From Halorubrum cibi (GTDB lineage: Archaea > Halobacteriota > Halobacteria > Halobacteriales > Haloferacaceae), in the NCBI RefSeq assembly GCF_900182635.1, contig NZ_FXTD01000001.1:310001-374000 (forward strand): a stretch of DNA of 64,000 nucleotides, in the 5' to 3' direction. The translations under genes and the position numbers were made by a program. This document shows, one piece after another, positions 26,064-36,258 of the stretch. Positions within the stretch are counted from its first letter, which is position 1; every line of letters begins with the position of its first letter. Below the pieces are notes generated by a model. It saw only the letters and a program-made list of their open reading frames with translations, was not told the DNA's origin and searched no databases.

Positions 26064-27071
26064 ATGTCTACCAACAAGCTCTCCACGGCCATCACCCCGC
26101 GACGACAGGTCGCGGCCGTCGTGTTGGCCGCCGCGTTGCTCGGAGCGATCGTCGCTCCGAACGTCTACGCGGCGACCAACGAGACGGACGACACGGTGGC
26201 CGTCGTCGAAGTCGAAGGCCCCGTCAACTCGGCCCTCGCGGACGACGTCGAAAGCGAACTCGCAGCGATCCGCGGCAACGACTCCGTCGGTGCCGTCGTC
26301 CTGAAGATCGACACGCCCGGCGGCGCGCCGGTCGCGTCCGAACGCATGTACAAGGCGGTCCAGCGCACGAGCCAAGCGATGCCGGTCATCGCGAGCGTCC
26401 AGGGGATGAGCGCCTCCGGCGGCTACTACGCGATGGCTCCCGCCGACGACATCTACGTCCTGCCGACCTCGCAGGTCGGGAGCATCGGACTGAACGCGCC
26501 CGCCCCGCAGACCACCCCGCCCGTCTCCGGACCGAGCGGCCCCGACAAGGCCGGCGGCAACGAGATCCAGGGATGGGCGGAACAGCAGACGCTCGCCGAC
26601 ACCTTCGTCAACGCGATGATGGCGGAGCGCGGCGAGGAGTTCCAGATGCCGCGCGAGCAGGTCGCACAGGCCGACGTCTACCTCGGCACCGAGGCCGTCC
26701 AGAACGGCTTCGCCGACGAGATCGGCTCGCTCAACGAGGCGGTCCACGAGGCCGCGACCCGCGCGGACCTCGGCGACTACCGGGTCGACACGCGCGAGAC
26801 CGGGCTCGACACCGGCCTCCCGATCCTGCTCCGCACCGACTCGCAGGTCGTCGCGGTGTACGCGAACGATCCGGGCTACGCCGACGTCGAACCGATGCCC
26901 TCCACGTACATCCACCTCGAGGCGGTTCCGCACGTCGACACGGTCGAGCGGTTCGCGCGGAGCGACCTCGGCGTCGACGCCGGAGGCGACGGAACCGCCG
27001 GAACCGCCACCGGGAACGGCCCCGACGCGAACGACACCGCGGCCGCCCTCAACGGGGGTGTCTCCGCGTGA
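26064..27071 (+). CDS. sppA: Signal peptide peptidase SppA-like serine protease (S49)
   Basis: The 335-aa membrane-bound protease has an N-terminal transmembrane segment (residues ~16-36) and an S49 domain. The nucleophile Ser is in SASGGYYA (about S118); the general-base lysine may be K162 in PDKAGGN. It would degrade signal peptides in the membrane. The C-terminal 80 residues, ending in a G/A-rich stretch, are less conserved. The gene overlaps the following DUF4350 gene by GTGA, so both probably act at the membrane. Confidence 0.85.
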   Translation: MSTNKLSTAITPRRQVAAVVLAAALLGAIVAPNVYAATNETDDTVAVVEVEGPVNSALADDVESELAAIRGNDSVGAVVLKIDTPGGAPVASERMYKAVQRTSQAMPVIASVQGMSASGGYYAMAPADDIYVLPTSQVGSIGLNAPAPQTTPPVSGPSGPDKAGGNEIQGWAEQQTLADTFVNAMMAERGEEFQMPREQVAQADVYLGTEAVQNGFADEIGSLNEAVHEAATRADLGDYRVDTRETGLDTGLPILLRTDSQVVAVYANDPGYADVEPMPSTYIHLEAVPHVDTVERFARSDLGVDAGGDGTAGTATGNGPDANDTAAALNGGVSA

Positions 27072-28135
27072 GCCGAGCCGTCACCCTCGCGGTCGCGTTC
27101 CTCGTGACGTTCGCGACGATCGCCGGCGGGTCGGCGCTCGCCGGCTACGTGACCGCCGACGGCGCGGCTCCCGCCCCGGAGATCGAAAACGAGCACTTCC
27201 GGTCGACGGACGTGATCAAAGACGACGATCCGGGTGAGGCGACCGTCGAACTGTCGAGCGACGCGGAGTCGCAGACGGTCCTCATCGATCCCGGCGTCCA
27301 GGCGGCGGGCGGCGGCGTCGCGGTCAACCCGCTGTCGCTCATCGGGATGGCCGGCGGCGGCGTCGCCGACCGGGACATCCGCCCGCTGGCGAACGCCCTC
27401 ATCGAGAACGGCCACGACGTCCGGGTGTACACGCCGGATTCGAGCGCGTCTCAGTTCCCGAGCCAGCCGGGAGCGTCCGGCCCCACGCCGCTCGGCGAGG
27501 ACCTCGCCGAGGCGGACGCGTTCGTCACGTTCCGGAGCAATTACGAGGCGGACGAGCTCGAGGACATCGAGACGTTCGTCGAGGCGGACGGTCGGATGAT
27601 CCTGGCGACCGAGCCCGACGCGGCGTTCAGCCAGCCGGGTCCGACGTCGCTCGACGCCACCCTCGGGACCACCACCGAGCCCGGCTACGTGTACAACATG
27701 GCCGAGAACGACCTGAACTACCAGCGGGTGTACGCGGAGCCGACCGGCGACTCCGCGCTGACCGAGGGGGTCGACCGCGCGATGTTCTCGACGGTGACGC
27801 CCGTCGGGACGGCCGCCGAGGGCGGTGACGAGTTCCGGCCGATCGACGGCAGCGAGCTGTCGACGACGCGCTCTTCGACCGACGCGCCGCTTCTCGTCCG
27901 CGACGGCGGCGTCGTCGTGGTCGGCGATAGCGACTTCCTCTCGCCGGAGAACGCCGCGCGCGCCGACAACGACGTGCTGATCGGGAACCTGGCGGACTTC
28001 CTCGTGGAGAACGACCGGGACCCGGAGACGCAGCCGCCGCAGACGGAATCGGAGGGGCCGACGGGCCCGACCGCGCCGACGCAGCCCACGCAGCCGACCC
28101 AACCGCCGACGAACGCGACGAACACGACGGCCTGA
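27068..28135 (+). CDS. DUF4350 domain membrane-anchored protein
   Basis: The 355-aa protein starts with GTG and an N-terminal hydrophobic segment (VTLAVAFLVTFATIAGGSAL). The extracytoplasmic domain shows DUF4350-like features: NALIENGHDVRVYTPDS, a DAFVTFRSNY strand and VVVGDSDFLS near the end. The tail is a TQPTQPTQ-type Thr/Pro linker. Its partner is SppA, which it overlaps by 4 bp. DUF4350 proteins resemble GldG/ABC-associated domains, but no function can be assigned. The frame stays open upstream in another gene's sequence; that part is not coding. Confidence 0.8.
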   Translation: MSRAVTLAVAFLVTFATIAGGSALAGYVTADGAAPAPEIENEHFRSTDVIKDDDPGEATVELSSDAESQTVLIDPGVQAAGGGVAVNPLSLIGMAGGGVADRDIRPLANALIENGHDVRVYTPDSSASQFPSQPGASGPTPLGEDLAEADAFVTFRSNYEADELEDIETFVEADGRMILATEPDAAFSQPGPTSLDATLGTTTEPGYVYNMAENDLNYQRVYAEPTGDSALTEGVDRAMFSTVTPVGTAAEGGDEFRPIDGSELSTTRSSTDAPLLVRDGGVVVVGDSDFLSPENAARADNDVLIGNLADFLVENDRDPETQPPQTESEGPTGPTAPTQPTQPTQPPTNATNTTA

Positions 28136-28178
28136 GGCGGTCGTCGTCCGGAGCGTCGTCGAACCACACGGCAGGACC

Positions 28179-28184
28179 TTTTTT
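28179..28184 (+). terminator. Oligo-T terminator after DUF4350
   Basis: A run of six T lies 44 bp after the DUF4350 stop. Oligo-T tracts are the usual archaeal termination signal. It may also double as a weak upstream element for thpR. Confidence 0.45.
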
Positions 28185-28223
28185 CGGCCGAACGGCACCG
28201 GGAGCGTCGGCTCGGCGGAAGCC

Positions 28224-28859
28224 ATGAGTCCCCGGCGACCGTATCTCCCGTTCATGTCGCCGTCTCCGTCACCGTCCTCGTCATCCCCGTCGTCCGTCCG
28301 GGCGTTCTTCGCCGTCGAGCTGCCCGACGGCCTCGCGGAGCCGATCGCCGACCTCCAGTCGGCGTTCGCGGACGCGCCGGGGATCCGGTTCACGGACCCG
28401 GAGCAGGCGCACCTCACGCTGAAGTTCCTCGGCGACGTCGCCGCCGGCGACCTGGAGGACGTGCGCGCCGCCGGCGAGCGCGCGGTCGAGGACGCCGGCG
28501 TCGGCCCGTTCGACTGTACGGTCGAGGGACTCGGCGTCTTCCCCTCGCTCGAGTACGTCTCCGTCGTCTGGGCGGGGATCGGGGAGGAGACGGAGGCGCT
28601 GACCCGCCTCCACGAGGCGTTGGAGGCGGAGACGACCGCGCTCGGGTTCGAGCCGGAATCCCACGAGTTCACGCCGCACGTCACCCTCGCGCGGACGGAC
28701 GACGGCCGCGGGAAGGGACTCGCGCGGGAGGTCGTCCGCGAGCGCGACCCCGAACTCGGGGCGTTCGAGGTCGAGGAAGTCCGGCTGATCGAGTCGACGC
28801 CCACGGAGGACGGCCCGGTCTACGAGCCGATCGAGACGTTCGCGCTCGGGTCCGGGTGA
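28224..28859 (+). CDS. thpR: RNA 2',3'-cyclic phosphodiesterase ThpR
   Basis: The 211-aa 2H phosphoesterase hydrolyses 2',3'-cyclic phosphates or ligates tRNA halves. Both catalytic motifs are intact: HLTLKF near residue 63 and HVTLAR near residue 152. The N terminus carries an unusual Ser/Pro-rich extension (about 28 residues) before the domain start VRAFFAVELPDGL. An ATG at 28254 would shorten it but still leave some of the extension. It contrasts with the other 2H protein at 8355-8927, which lacks the first His. Confidence 0.88.
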   Translation: MSPRRPYLPFMSPSPSPSSSSPSSVRAFFAVELPDGLAEPIADLQSAFADAPGIRFTDPEQAHLTLKFLGDVAAGDLEDVRAAGERAVEDAGVGPFDCTVEGLGVFPSLEYVSVVWAGIGEETEALTRLHEALEAETTALGFEPESHEFTPHVTLARTDDGRGKGLAREVVRERDPELGAFEVEEVRLIESTPTEDGPVYEPIETFALGSG

Positions 28860-28868
28860 CGCCGAGGG

Positions 28869-30152
28869 TCAGGACGAGCCCGCGTCGGGTTCGCCCTCGC
28901 CGGGACCCGCGACCGGGTGTTCGACGCGGACCCGCGTCACGCGCGTCGGGGTCGCGTCGGCGACGACGAGGGTGACCTCGCCGACCGCGACGCGGTCGCC
29001 CTCCTCCGGGAGACGGCCGACCCGCTCCGTGATCAGCCCGGCGACCGTCTCGAACCCGCCGTCGATCGGCAGCGAGAGCCCGAGCGCGTCGTTGAGGTAC
29101 GCCACGGTGGTCCAGCCGCGCGCGACCGCGACGCCCGGCTCGAGGACGTCGACGTGGTCGGTCTCGCCGCGCCCGACCAGCTCGCCGACCACCTCCTCGA
29201 GCACGTCCTCGAGCGTCGCGAGCCCGACGACTGCGCCGAACTCGTCGACGACAACGACCATCCGCGCGCCGCTCTCGCGCATCTCCGCGAACAGCTCGTC
29301 GACCGGTTTCGTCTCGGGGACGAACGTCGGCTCCGTGAGGACGCTCGCGAGCCCCTCGTCCGCCTCGTCGGCGCGGATCGCGTCGCGGACGTCGACGATC
29401 CCCACCACGTCGTCGCGGTTCTCGCCGTAGACGGGCAGCCGGGTGACGTGCGCCGCCGTGGCCGCCGAGACGACCTCGCGGGGCGTCGCCGTGTCGGGGA
29501 CCGCGACCATGTCGGTTCGGGGGACCATCACGGCGGTGACGCGGGTCGCGCCCAGGTCGAGGACGCCGCGGATCATCGCGCCCTCGTCGGGGTCGAGCGC
29601 GCCGGTCTCCTCGCCCGAGAGCACGAGCGTCTGGATCTCCTCGCGGCTCAGGTACGATTCGATGGCCGTGTCGCCGCCGACGACGCGGGTGACGAGCCCG
29701 CTCGCGGCCTCGAAGACGTAGAGGATCGGCCGGAGGAGCCGCTGAACCGCGACGACCGGGCGGGCGACCCGGAGCGCGTGCCGCTCGGCGTTCGCGACCG
29801 CGTACGACTTCGGCGCGATCTCGCCGAAGACGATGACGAAAAACGAGGTGAAGACGGTGGAGCCGGTCGCGGCCTGTCCGGCCGGGAGGTACTGGACGAG
29901 CACCGCGGTCGCGACGGAGGCGGCCGCGATGTTCGCGACGTTGTTGCTCACGAGCGCGGTGACGAGGAAGCGGTGCGGGTTCTCCCGGAGCGACGCGAGC
30001 GCCGCGCTTCCGGGGATCCCGTCGGCGACGAGCGCGTCGACGCGGTGTTTCGCGACCGAGAACACGGCGAGTTCCGAACTCGAGAAGAAGGCGCTGATCC
30101 CGGTCAGTGCGAGGATCGCGGCGGCCCCGAGAAACGAGAGCGTGAGGTCCAT
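28869..30152 (-). CDS. CNNM/CorC-type membrane protein (DUF21, CBS pair, CorC domain)
   Basis: The 427-aa protein has a DUF21 membrane domain (residues ~1-190) with SSSELAVFSVAKHR and FGEIAPKSYA segments. Two CBS domains follow (~200-330), including VMVPRTDMVAV and ARMVVVVDEFGAVVG, and then a CorC_HlyC domain. The family binds Mg2+ or ATP and takes part in divalent-cation handling. I set the start at 30152 (MDLTLSFLGAA), since the upstream open frame lacks any homology. It converges with thpR, 9 bp apart. Confidence 0.88.
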   Translation of the reverse strand: MDLTLSFLGAAAILALTGISAFFSSSELAVFSVAKHRVDALVADGIPGSAALASLRENPHRFLVTALVSNNVANIAAASVATAVLVQYLPAGQAATGSTVFTSFFVIVFGEIAPKSYAVANAERHALRVARPVVAVQRLLRPILYVFEAASGLVTRVVGGDTAIESYLSREEIQTLVLSGEETGALDPDEGAMIRGVLDLGATRVTAVMVPRTDMVAVPDTATPREVVSAATAAHVTRLPVYGENRDDVVGIVDVRDAIRADEADEGLASVLTEPTFVPETKPVDELFAEMRESGARMVVVVDEFGAVVGLATLEDVLEEVVGELVGRGETDHVDVLEPGVAVARGWTTVAYLNDALGLSLPIDGGFETVAGLITERVGRLPEEGDRVAVGEVTLVVADATPTRVTRVRVEHPVAGPGEGEPDAGSS

Positions 30153-30422
30153 ACCCCCACATGCGCGCCGACCCGAAAGGGTGTATCGGCGACGCCCCGC
30201 GAGGGAGATCGTCGCGACGAGGCACCGCCGCCCCCGACGACCCGGCGCTCGGTCCGTGACGGCCAGTCCGCGGCGGTACGCACGGACGAGGTGGTTCCAT
30301 CCGAAACGAGGGGATGAATACCCACGATCGCGGATCGAAAGTGACACACGAAGGAGGGTTCGGGAGCGGAAAAACGGCGCGATGAAGAAAGCGTTAACAC
30401 CGCGCCGAGGGTCGGTACGGAC

Positions 30423-32027
30423 ATGAAGGTACTCGTCACGGACCCGATCGCCGACCCGGGCCTTGAGCGGCTCCGGGAGGCCGGCCACGAGGTGGAGACC
30501 GACTACGACGTCGAGGGCGAGGCGCTCTTGGACGCCGTGAGCGACGCCAACGCGCTGGTCGTTCGCTCGGGGACGGACGTCTCCCGCGAGGTGTTCGAGG
30601 CCGCGGAGGACCTCGTCATCGTCGGCCGCGCCGGCATCGGCGTCGACAACATCGACATCGACGCCGCGACCGACCACGGCGTCATCGTCGCCAACGCCCC
30701 GGAGGGGAACGTCCGGGCCGCCGCCGAGCACACGGTCGCGATGACGTTCGCCGTCGCGCGGTCGATCCCGCAGGCGCACGGCCGGCTGAAGGGCGGCGAG
30801 TGGGCGAAAGGCGAGTTCCTCGGCACGGAACTCAACAACAAGACGCTCGGCATCGTCGGGCTCGGCCGCGTCGGCCAGGAGGTCGCGAAGCGGCTCGACT
30901 CGCTGGGGATGGATCTGGTCGTCTACGACCCGTACATCTCCGAGGAGCGCGCGGCGCAGTTCGGCGCGGACCTCGTCGACGACCTCCACGAGACGCTCTC
31001 ACGCGCCGACGTGGCGACGGTCCACACTCCGCTCCTCCCCGAGACCGAGGGCATGATCGGCGAGGACGAACTGGCACAGCTGGAGGGCGGCTACCTGATC
31101 AACTGCGCCCGCGGCGGCATCGTCGACGAGGACGCGCTCGCCGAGGCAGTCGACGACGGCGTCGTCGCCGGCGCCGCGCTCGACTCCTTCGCCGAGGAGC
31201 CGCTGCCGGACGACTCCCCGCTCCTCGACGTCGAGGACGTGGTCGTCACGCCGCACCTCGGCGCGTCGACGGAGGCCGCCCAGGAGAACGTCGCCGTCGA
31301 CACCGCCGAGGCCGTGATCGCGGCGTTCAACGGCGAGCCGGTGCTCACGGCGCTCAACGCGCCCTCGGTCGACGAGACGGCGTTCCCGCGAATCGAGCCG
31401 TACATCGCCGTCGCGGAGACCGCCGGCAAGGTCGCGGCCCAGCTGCTCGACGGCCGGATCACGGGCGTCGAGGTGACCTACGAGGGCGACATCGCCGCCG
31501 AGGACGTCGAGCTCGTCACGGCATCGGCGCTGAAGGGCGTCTTCGAGCCGCTCGAGTGGCAGGTGAACGCGGTCAACGCCCCGCGGCTCGCCGAGGAGCG
31601 CGGCATCGAGGTGACCGAGTCGAAGACTCGCCAGACCGAGGACTTCCAGAGCGTCGTCCGGGTCACGGTTCACAACGGCGACGACCAGCTCTCCGTCGAG
31701 GGGACGCTGTTCGCGGGCGAGGACCCGCGGATCGTCCGGATCGACGGCTTCCGCGTCGACGCCGTCCCGTACGGCCACATGCTCGTCGCGCGTAACACCG
31801 ACGAGCCGGGCGTCATCGGCCTCATCGGAACCGTCCTCGGCGACCACGACGTCAACATCGCGGGGATGTTCAACGCCCGCGAGACCCAGGGCGGACAGGC
31901 GCTGACGGTGTACAACCTCGACCACCCGATCCCCGACGCGGCGCTCGAGGCGCTGCTCGCGGACGATCGGATCGTCGAAGTGACCGAGATCACCCTCGAC
32001 GGCGCGGACGAGCGGAACGCGGAGTAG
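30423..32027 (+). CDS. serA: D-3-phosphoglycerate dehydrogenase SerA
   Basis: This 534-aa NAD-dependent enzyme starts serine synthesis from 3-phosphoglycerate. The Rossmann motif LGIVGLGRVGQEVA is near residues 142-155. Catalytic residues of the D-isomer 2-hydroxyacid dehydrogenases include Arg in NCARGGIVDE, Glu in the same region, and His in TPHLGAST. An ASB domain and a C-terminal ACT domain (PGVIGLIGTVLGDHDVNIAG) follow, a site of serine feedback. The TATA-like GTTAACA about 28 nt upstream fits a leaderless gene. SerB is encoded 20 kb upstream. Confidence 0.95.
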   Translation: MKVLVTDPIADPGLERLREAGHEVETDYDVEGEALLDAVSDANALVVRSGTDVSREVFEAAEDLVIVGRAGIGVDNIDIDAATDHGVIVANAPEGNVRAAAEHTVAMTFAVARSIPQAHGRLKGGEWAKGEFLGTELNNKTLGIVGLGRVGQEVAKRLDSLGMDLVVYDPYISEERAAQFGADLVDDLHETLSRADVATVHTPLLPETEGMIGEDELAQLEGGYLINCARGGIVDEDALAEAVDDGVVAGAALDSFAEEPLPDDSPLLDVEDVVVTPHLGASTEAAQENVAVDTAEAVIAAFNGEPVLTALNAPSVDETAFPRIEPYIAVAETAGKVAAQLLDGRITGVEVTYEGDIAAEDVELVTASALKGVFEPLEWQVNAVNAPRLAEERGIEVTESKTRQTEDFQSVVRVTVHNGDDQLSVEGTLFAGEDPRIVRIDGFRVDAVPYGHMLVARNTDEPGVIGLIGTVLGDHDVNIAGMFNARETQGGQALTVYNLDHPIPDAALEALLADDRIVEVTEITLDGADERNAE

Positions 32028-32114
32028 CCGACCGGCGTCGTCGGGGGCGCGTGCGAGGAGTTCGCAAGGCGCGTCGCGAAAACTTTAGACGCGAGAGCGG
32101 CGTACCCAGTCGCA

Positions 32115-34709
32115 ATGAGTCGCGGCCCCGAACTGATAATCACGGAGAAGGACAACGCCGCCCGACGGATCGCCGAGATCCTGAGCGGCGGCTCCGCGAC
32201 CGCGGAGCGGAGAAACGACGTCAACGTGTACAAGTGGGGCGGCAAGCGGTGTATCGGCCTCTCGGGCCACGTCGTCGGCGTCGACTTCCCGCCGGAGTAC
32301 AGCGACTGGCGCGACGTCGAGCCCGTCGAGCTGATCGACGCGCCGGTCCGCAAGACGCCGACCCAGGAGGGGATCGTGAGCGCGCTCCGGACGATCGCGC
32401 GAAACGCTTCCCGCGTGACGATCGCCACCGACTACGACCGCGAGGGGGAGCTGATCGGCAAGGAGGCGTACGAACTGGTCCGGGAGGTCAACGAGGACGC
32501 GCCGATCGACCGCGTGCGGTTCTCCTCGATCACGGAAAACGAAGTGAAAGAGGCCTTCGCGGACCCCGACGACCTCGACTTCGACCTCGCAGCCGCCGGC
32601 GAGGCCCGCCAGGTGATCGACCTCACGTGGGGGGCGGCGCTCACTCGTTTCCTCTCCTTATCCGCCCGCCAACTGGGCAACGACTTCATCTCGGTCGGGC
32701 GGGTCCAGGGACCGACGCTCAAGCTGATCGTCGATCGCGAGCGCGAGATCCGCGCGTTCGACCCGGAGGCGTACTGGGAGCTGTTCGGCGACCTCTCGAA
32801 GGCGGGCGGCGACCCCTTCGAGGCGCAGTACTTCTTCGAGAACGACGCGGGCAACGAGGCCGAACGGGTGTGGAACGAGTCGGTCGCCGACACGCTCACG
32901 GAGGCGCTCGCGGCCGCCGAGGACGCCGTGGTCGACGACGTGCGCCGCCGCACGCGGACCGACGAGCCGCCGACCCCGTTCAACACGACCGCGTACATCC
33001 GCGCGGCGGGGTCGCTCGGCTACTCCGCCCAGCGCGCGATGTCGATCGCCGAGGAGCTGTACACCGCCGGCTACGTCACCTACCCGCGGACCGACAACAC
33101 GGTGTACCCCGACGACCTCGAGCCGCGCGAGCTGCTCGAGGCGCTGTCGGCCGACGCGGCCTTCGGCGACGATGCCTCTTCCCTCCTCGAACGCGAGGAG
33201 ATCGAGCCCACGGAGGGCGACGAGGAGACCACCGACCACCCGCCGATCCACCCGACCGGCGACTTACCCGGCGCGTCGGACCTCGACGACGACGAGCGGG
33301 AGGTGTACGAGCTCATCGTTCGCCGCTTCCTGGCCACCTGCGCGCCGGCCGCCGAGTGGGAGCGGCTGCGCGTCGTCGCGCTCGCGAACGGCGAGGCGAC
33401 CGCGATCGCGGCCGAGGCCGACCCGGTCGCCGCGCTCCGGAACCCCGAGGACGCCGAGGGGACTCCCGAACTGGCCGCCGACGGCGGGCTCCGCCTGAAG
33501 GCGAACGGCAAGCGCCTGCTGGAGGCCGGCTACCACGAGGTGTATCCCTACCGCTCCAGCGACGAGCGGATCGTCCCGGACGTCGAGGTCGGCGAGACGC
33601 TGGCGCTCTCGGGCCGCCGGACGGAGGCCAAGGAGACCCAGCCGCCCCGCCGGTACGGCCAGTCGCGGCTGATCGAGGAGATGGAGAAACGCGGCGTGGG
33701 GACCAAAGCCACCAGACACCGCACCCTCGAGAAGCTGTACGACCGCGGCTACGTCGAGAGCGACCCGCCACGGCCGACCCGGCTCGCCGAGTCGGTCGTC
33801 GAGGCCGCGGAGGGGTTCGCCGAACACGTCGTGAGCGAGGAGATGACCGCCCAGCTCGAACGCGACATGCAGGCGATCGCTGCCGGTGAGAAGGGTTACG
33901 ACGACGTGACCGCCGCCTCCCGCGAGCTGCTCGAGCGCGTCTTCGATGACCTCACCGAGTCGCGCGAGGCGATCGGCGACCAACTCCAGGAGTCGCTGAA
34001 GGCGGACAAGACGCTCGGACCCTGTCCGGAGTGCGGCTCGGACCTCCTCGTCAGGCAGTCGCGAGCGGGCTCGTACTTCGTCGGTTGTGACGGCTATCCC
34101 GACTGCGAGTTCACCCTCCCGCTCCCCTCCACCGGGAAGCCGCTCATACTCGAGGAGACCTGCGAGGACCACGACCTCCACCACGTGAAGATGCTCGCGG
34201 GCCGGAAGACGTTCGTCCACGGCTGTCCTCAATGTAAGGCCGACGAGGCGGACGAGGCCGACGACGAGGTGATCGGGGCGTGTCCGGAGTGCGGTGACGA
34301 CCACGGCGGGGAGTTGGCGATCAAGCGGCTCCGTTCGGGTTCGCGGCTGGTCGGCTGTACGCGCTACCCGGACTGTGACTACTCGCTGCCGCTGCCCCGC
34401 CGCGGCGAGATCGAGGTGACGGACGAGCGGTGTGAGGAGCACGACCTCCCGCACCTCCGGGTCCACTCCGGGGACGAACCGTGGGAGCTCGGCTGTCCGA
34501 TCTGTAACTACCGGGAGTTCCGGGCGCGCGAGGAGGGATCCGAGCTCCAGACCGTCGAGGGCATCGGCGAGAAGACGGCCGAGAAACTACACGGCGCGGG
34601 GATCGGAGGGGTCGACGAGCTCAAATCGGCCGACCCCGACGAGCTCGCCGGCGACGTCGACGGCGTCGGCCCGGACACCGTCCGCGACTGGCAGGCGAAA
34701 GCCGACTGA
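32115..34709 (+). CDS. topA: DNA topoisomerase I (type IA)
   Basis: The 864-aa enzyme relaxes negative supercoils. The Toprim domain has Glu11 (ITEKDNAARR) and DYDRE near D106/D108. The catalytic tyrosine is in VTYPRTDN, about Y323. The C-terminal part has repeated cysteine clusters (CPECGSDLL, CDGYPDCEF, CPECGDDHG, CTRYPDCDY), zinc-binding, and ends with a helix-hairpin-helix pair (VEGIGEKTAEKLH). TATA-like ACTTTAGAC about 30 nt upstream fits leaderless initiation. Confidence 0.95.
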   Translation: MSRGPELIITEKDNAARRIAEILSGGSATAERRNDVNVYKWGGKRCIGLSGHVVGVDFPPEYSDWRDVEPVELIDAPVRKTPTQEGIVSALRTIARNASRVTIATDYDREGELIGKEAYELVREVNEDAPIDRVRFSSITENEVKEAFADPDDLDFDLAAAGEARQVIDLTWGAALTRFLSLSARQLGNDFISVGRVQGPTLKLIVDREREIRAFDPEAYWELFGDLSKAGGDPFEAQYFFENDAGNEAERVWNESVADTLTEALAAAEDAVVDDVRRRTRTDEPPTPFNTTAYIRAAGSLGYSAQRAMSIAEELYTAGYVTYPRTDNTVYPDDLEPRELLEALSADAAFGDDASSLLEREEIEPTEGDEETTDHPPIHPTGDLPGASDLDDDEREVYELIVRRFLATCAPAAEWERLRVVALANGEATAIAAEADPVAALRNPEDAEGTPELAADGGLRLKANGKRLLEAGYHEVYPYRSSDERIVPDVEVGETLALSGRRTEAKETQPPRRYGQSRLIEEMEKRGVGTKATRHRTLEKLYDRGYVESDPPRPTRLAESVVEAAEGFAEHVVSEEMTAQLERDMQAIAAGEKGYDDVTAASRELLERVFDDLTESREAIGDQLQESLKADKTLGPCPECGSDLLVRQSRAGSYFVGCDGYPDCEFTLPLPSTGKPLILEETCEDHDLHHVKMLAGRKTFVHGCPQCKADEADEADDEVIGACPECGDDHGGELAIKRLRSGSRLVGCTRYPDCDYSLPLPRRGEIEVTDERCEEHDLPHLRVHSGDEPWELGCPICNYREFRAREEGSELQTVEGIGEKTAEKLHGAGIGGVDELKSADPDELAGDVDGVGPDTVRDWQAKAD

Positions 34710-34811
34710 TCGGGGCGGACGACCGGATGGCCCGGTCGGACCGGCTCACCGACGGGATCGCTCGGACGAACACGCATTCATATACGTCCGGGCGTGTTTC
34801 CTTCGGTAGTC

Positions 34812-36224
34812 ATGGCTCGCGGGGACGACGTCGCGCTCGCGCGCTCGCTCGTCGGAGCGATCCCGGCGGCGGCGCTCGCCTGTGATCCCGAGAGCCTCGC
34901 GATACGCGCCGTCAACGACGCGGCGTCGACGCTCCTCTCACGAGACTCGTCTACGCTGACGCTGTCGGGGCTGTCGGATCTGGCCGTCTCCGGAACGACG
35001 ATCGGCGAAGACCCGGTCGAGGGTGTGTTCTCGGATCTCTCCCCGAGCGACGGTTCGATCGCCACGGAAGTGGACGTCGAGATCGACGGCGACACGCGGC
35101 GGATCCGCCTCCGCGCGCACGCCACGACGCTCGGGGATCGGGAGTGGTTGATCGCGGTCGCGACCGACGTGACGCCCCGGGTCCGAGCCGAGCGCGGCAA
35201 TCGTGCGCGCGCTCGGACCCTCGACGCGGTCGCGTCGACGCTCCCGATGGCGCTGTTTCGGTGTGACACCCAGGGGACGATCAGCCGATGGAACGAACGG
35301 GCGAGCGAGGACACCGGCTACGGAGCGGGAAGCCTCGACGGTCGCGCGTTCGCCGAGCTGTTCGACGCCGACGGTCGATCGACCCTTTCCGAGGGACTGA
35401 CGCGAGTCTATCGGGACGGATCGGTCGCCGAGTGCAAGGCGACGCTCCTGACGCGGTCCGGCGAGGAGGTACCGTATCGGCTGACGATGGGGCCGGTGAC
35501 CGACGGGTCGGCGGTCGTCGGGGCCGTCGTGCTCGGCGAGGACCGGACCGACGAGTCGGTCCGAGCGGAGCGGCTCGCGGTGTTGACTCGAGTACTCAGA
35601 CACAACTTCCGGAACGACCTCAACGTCGTGACCGGCTTCTCCGAACAGGCGAGAAACGCGGTCGAGGACCCGGCGGTGACGGAACAGCTCGACCGCGTGG
35701 TCGACACGGCGGGCCGCCTGCTCCGCCTCGGCGAGACCGCCCGGAAGGTCGAGCGACTGCTCGCCGAACGGCCGGAACCGGAACCGCTCCCGCTCTCGCG
35801 GGTCGTGTCCTCCGCGCTCGCGTCGCTTCCACCGCGGCTCCGCGAGTCGGCCGACGTCGAGGTCGACGTCCCGCGCGGCGTCACCGTCTCCGGGGTCGAC
35901 CGGCTCGCCGACGCCATCGCCGAACTCCTCGACAACGCGATCCGTCACGGCGACGCCGACCGGCCGAGCGTCCGCGTCTCGGCCGCCGAACTCCCCAGCG
36001 AGTCGTGGGTCTCGCTCGTCGTCGCCGACGACGGCCCCGGGATCCCTCCCGCCGAACGGGCCGTACTCACGGGCGAGGAGACGCAGCTGAAACACACGAG
36101 CGGCCTCGGGCTGTGGTACGTTCACTGGATCGTCACCGCCGCCGGCGGCCGCCTCGACATCACCGAGAGCACGAACGGCGGGAGCCGGATCGAACTCAGT
36201 CTCCGGGTCCCCGAGAACGCGTGA
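34812..36224 (+). CDS. PAS-domain sensor histidine kinase
   Basis: This 470-aa soluble kinase has an N-terminal sensor part (residues 1-120) and a PAS domain (about residues 135-240, FRCDTQGTISRWNERASEDTGY). The phosphoacceptor H-box follows as LRHNFRNDLNVVTGF with His264, then the ATPase domain: N-box ELLDNAIRH, G1 DDGPGIP and G2 SGLGLWYVHW. There are no membrane segments. No response regulator gene is adjacent. I took the ATG at 34812 (MARGDDVALA) because TCATATACG is about 30 nt upstream. Stimulus unknown. Confidence 0.88.
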   Translation: MARGDDVALARSLVGAIPAAALACDPESLAIRAVNDAASTLLSRDSSTLTLSGLSDLAVSGTTIGEDPVEGVFSDLSPSDGSIATEVDVEIDGDTRRIRLRAHATTLGDREWLIAVATDVTPRVRAERGNRARARTLDAVASTLPMALFRCDTQGTISRWNERASEDTGYGAGSLDGRAFAELFDADGRSTLSEGLTRVYRDGSVAECKATLLTRSGEEVPYRLTMGPVTDGSAVVGAVVLGEDRTDESVRAERLAVLTRVLRHNFRNDLNVVTGFSEQARNAVEDPAVTEQLDRVVDTAGRLLRLGETARKVERLLAERPEPEPLPLSRVVSSALASLPPRLRESADVEVDVPRGVTVSGVDRLADAIAELLDNAIRHGDADRPSVRVSAAELPSESWVSLVVADDGPGIPPAERAVLTGEETQLKHTSGLGLWYVHWIVTAAGGRLDITESTNGGSRIELSLRVPENA

Positions 36225-36258
36225 GACCGGCGAGGACGCTCGTGTCTTCCGCCACCGG

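Noticed and set aside
26033-27067. In-frame extension of the DUF4350 gene through sppA
   Set aside because: Overlaps the real sppA frame; arginine-rich and unlike haloarchaeal proteins.
30153-30989. Upstream extension of the CBS-domain gene
   Set aside because: Antisense to serA and lacks membrane helices; the DUF21 domain begins at 30152.
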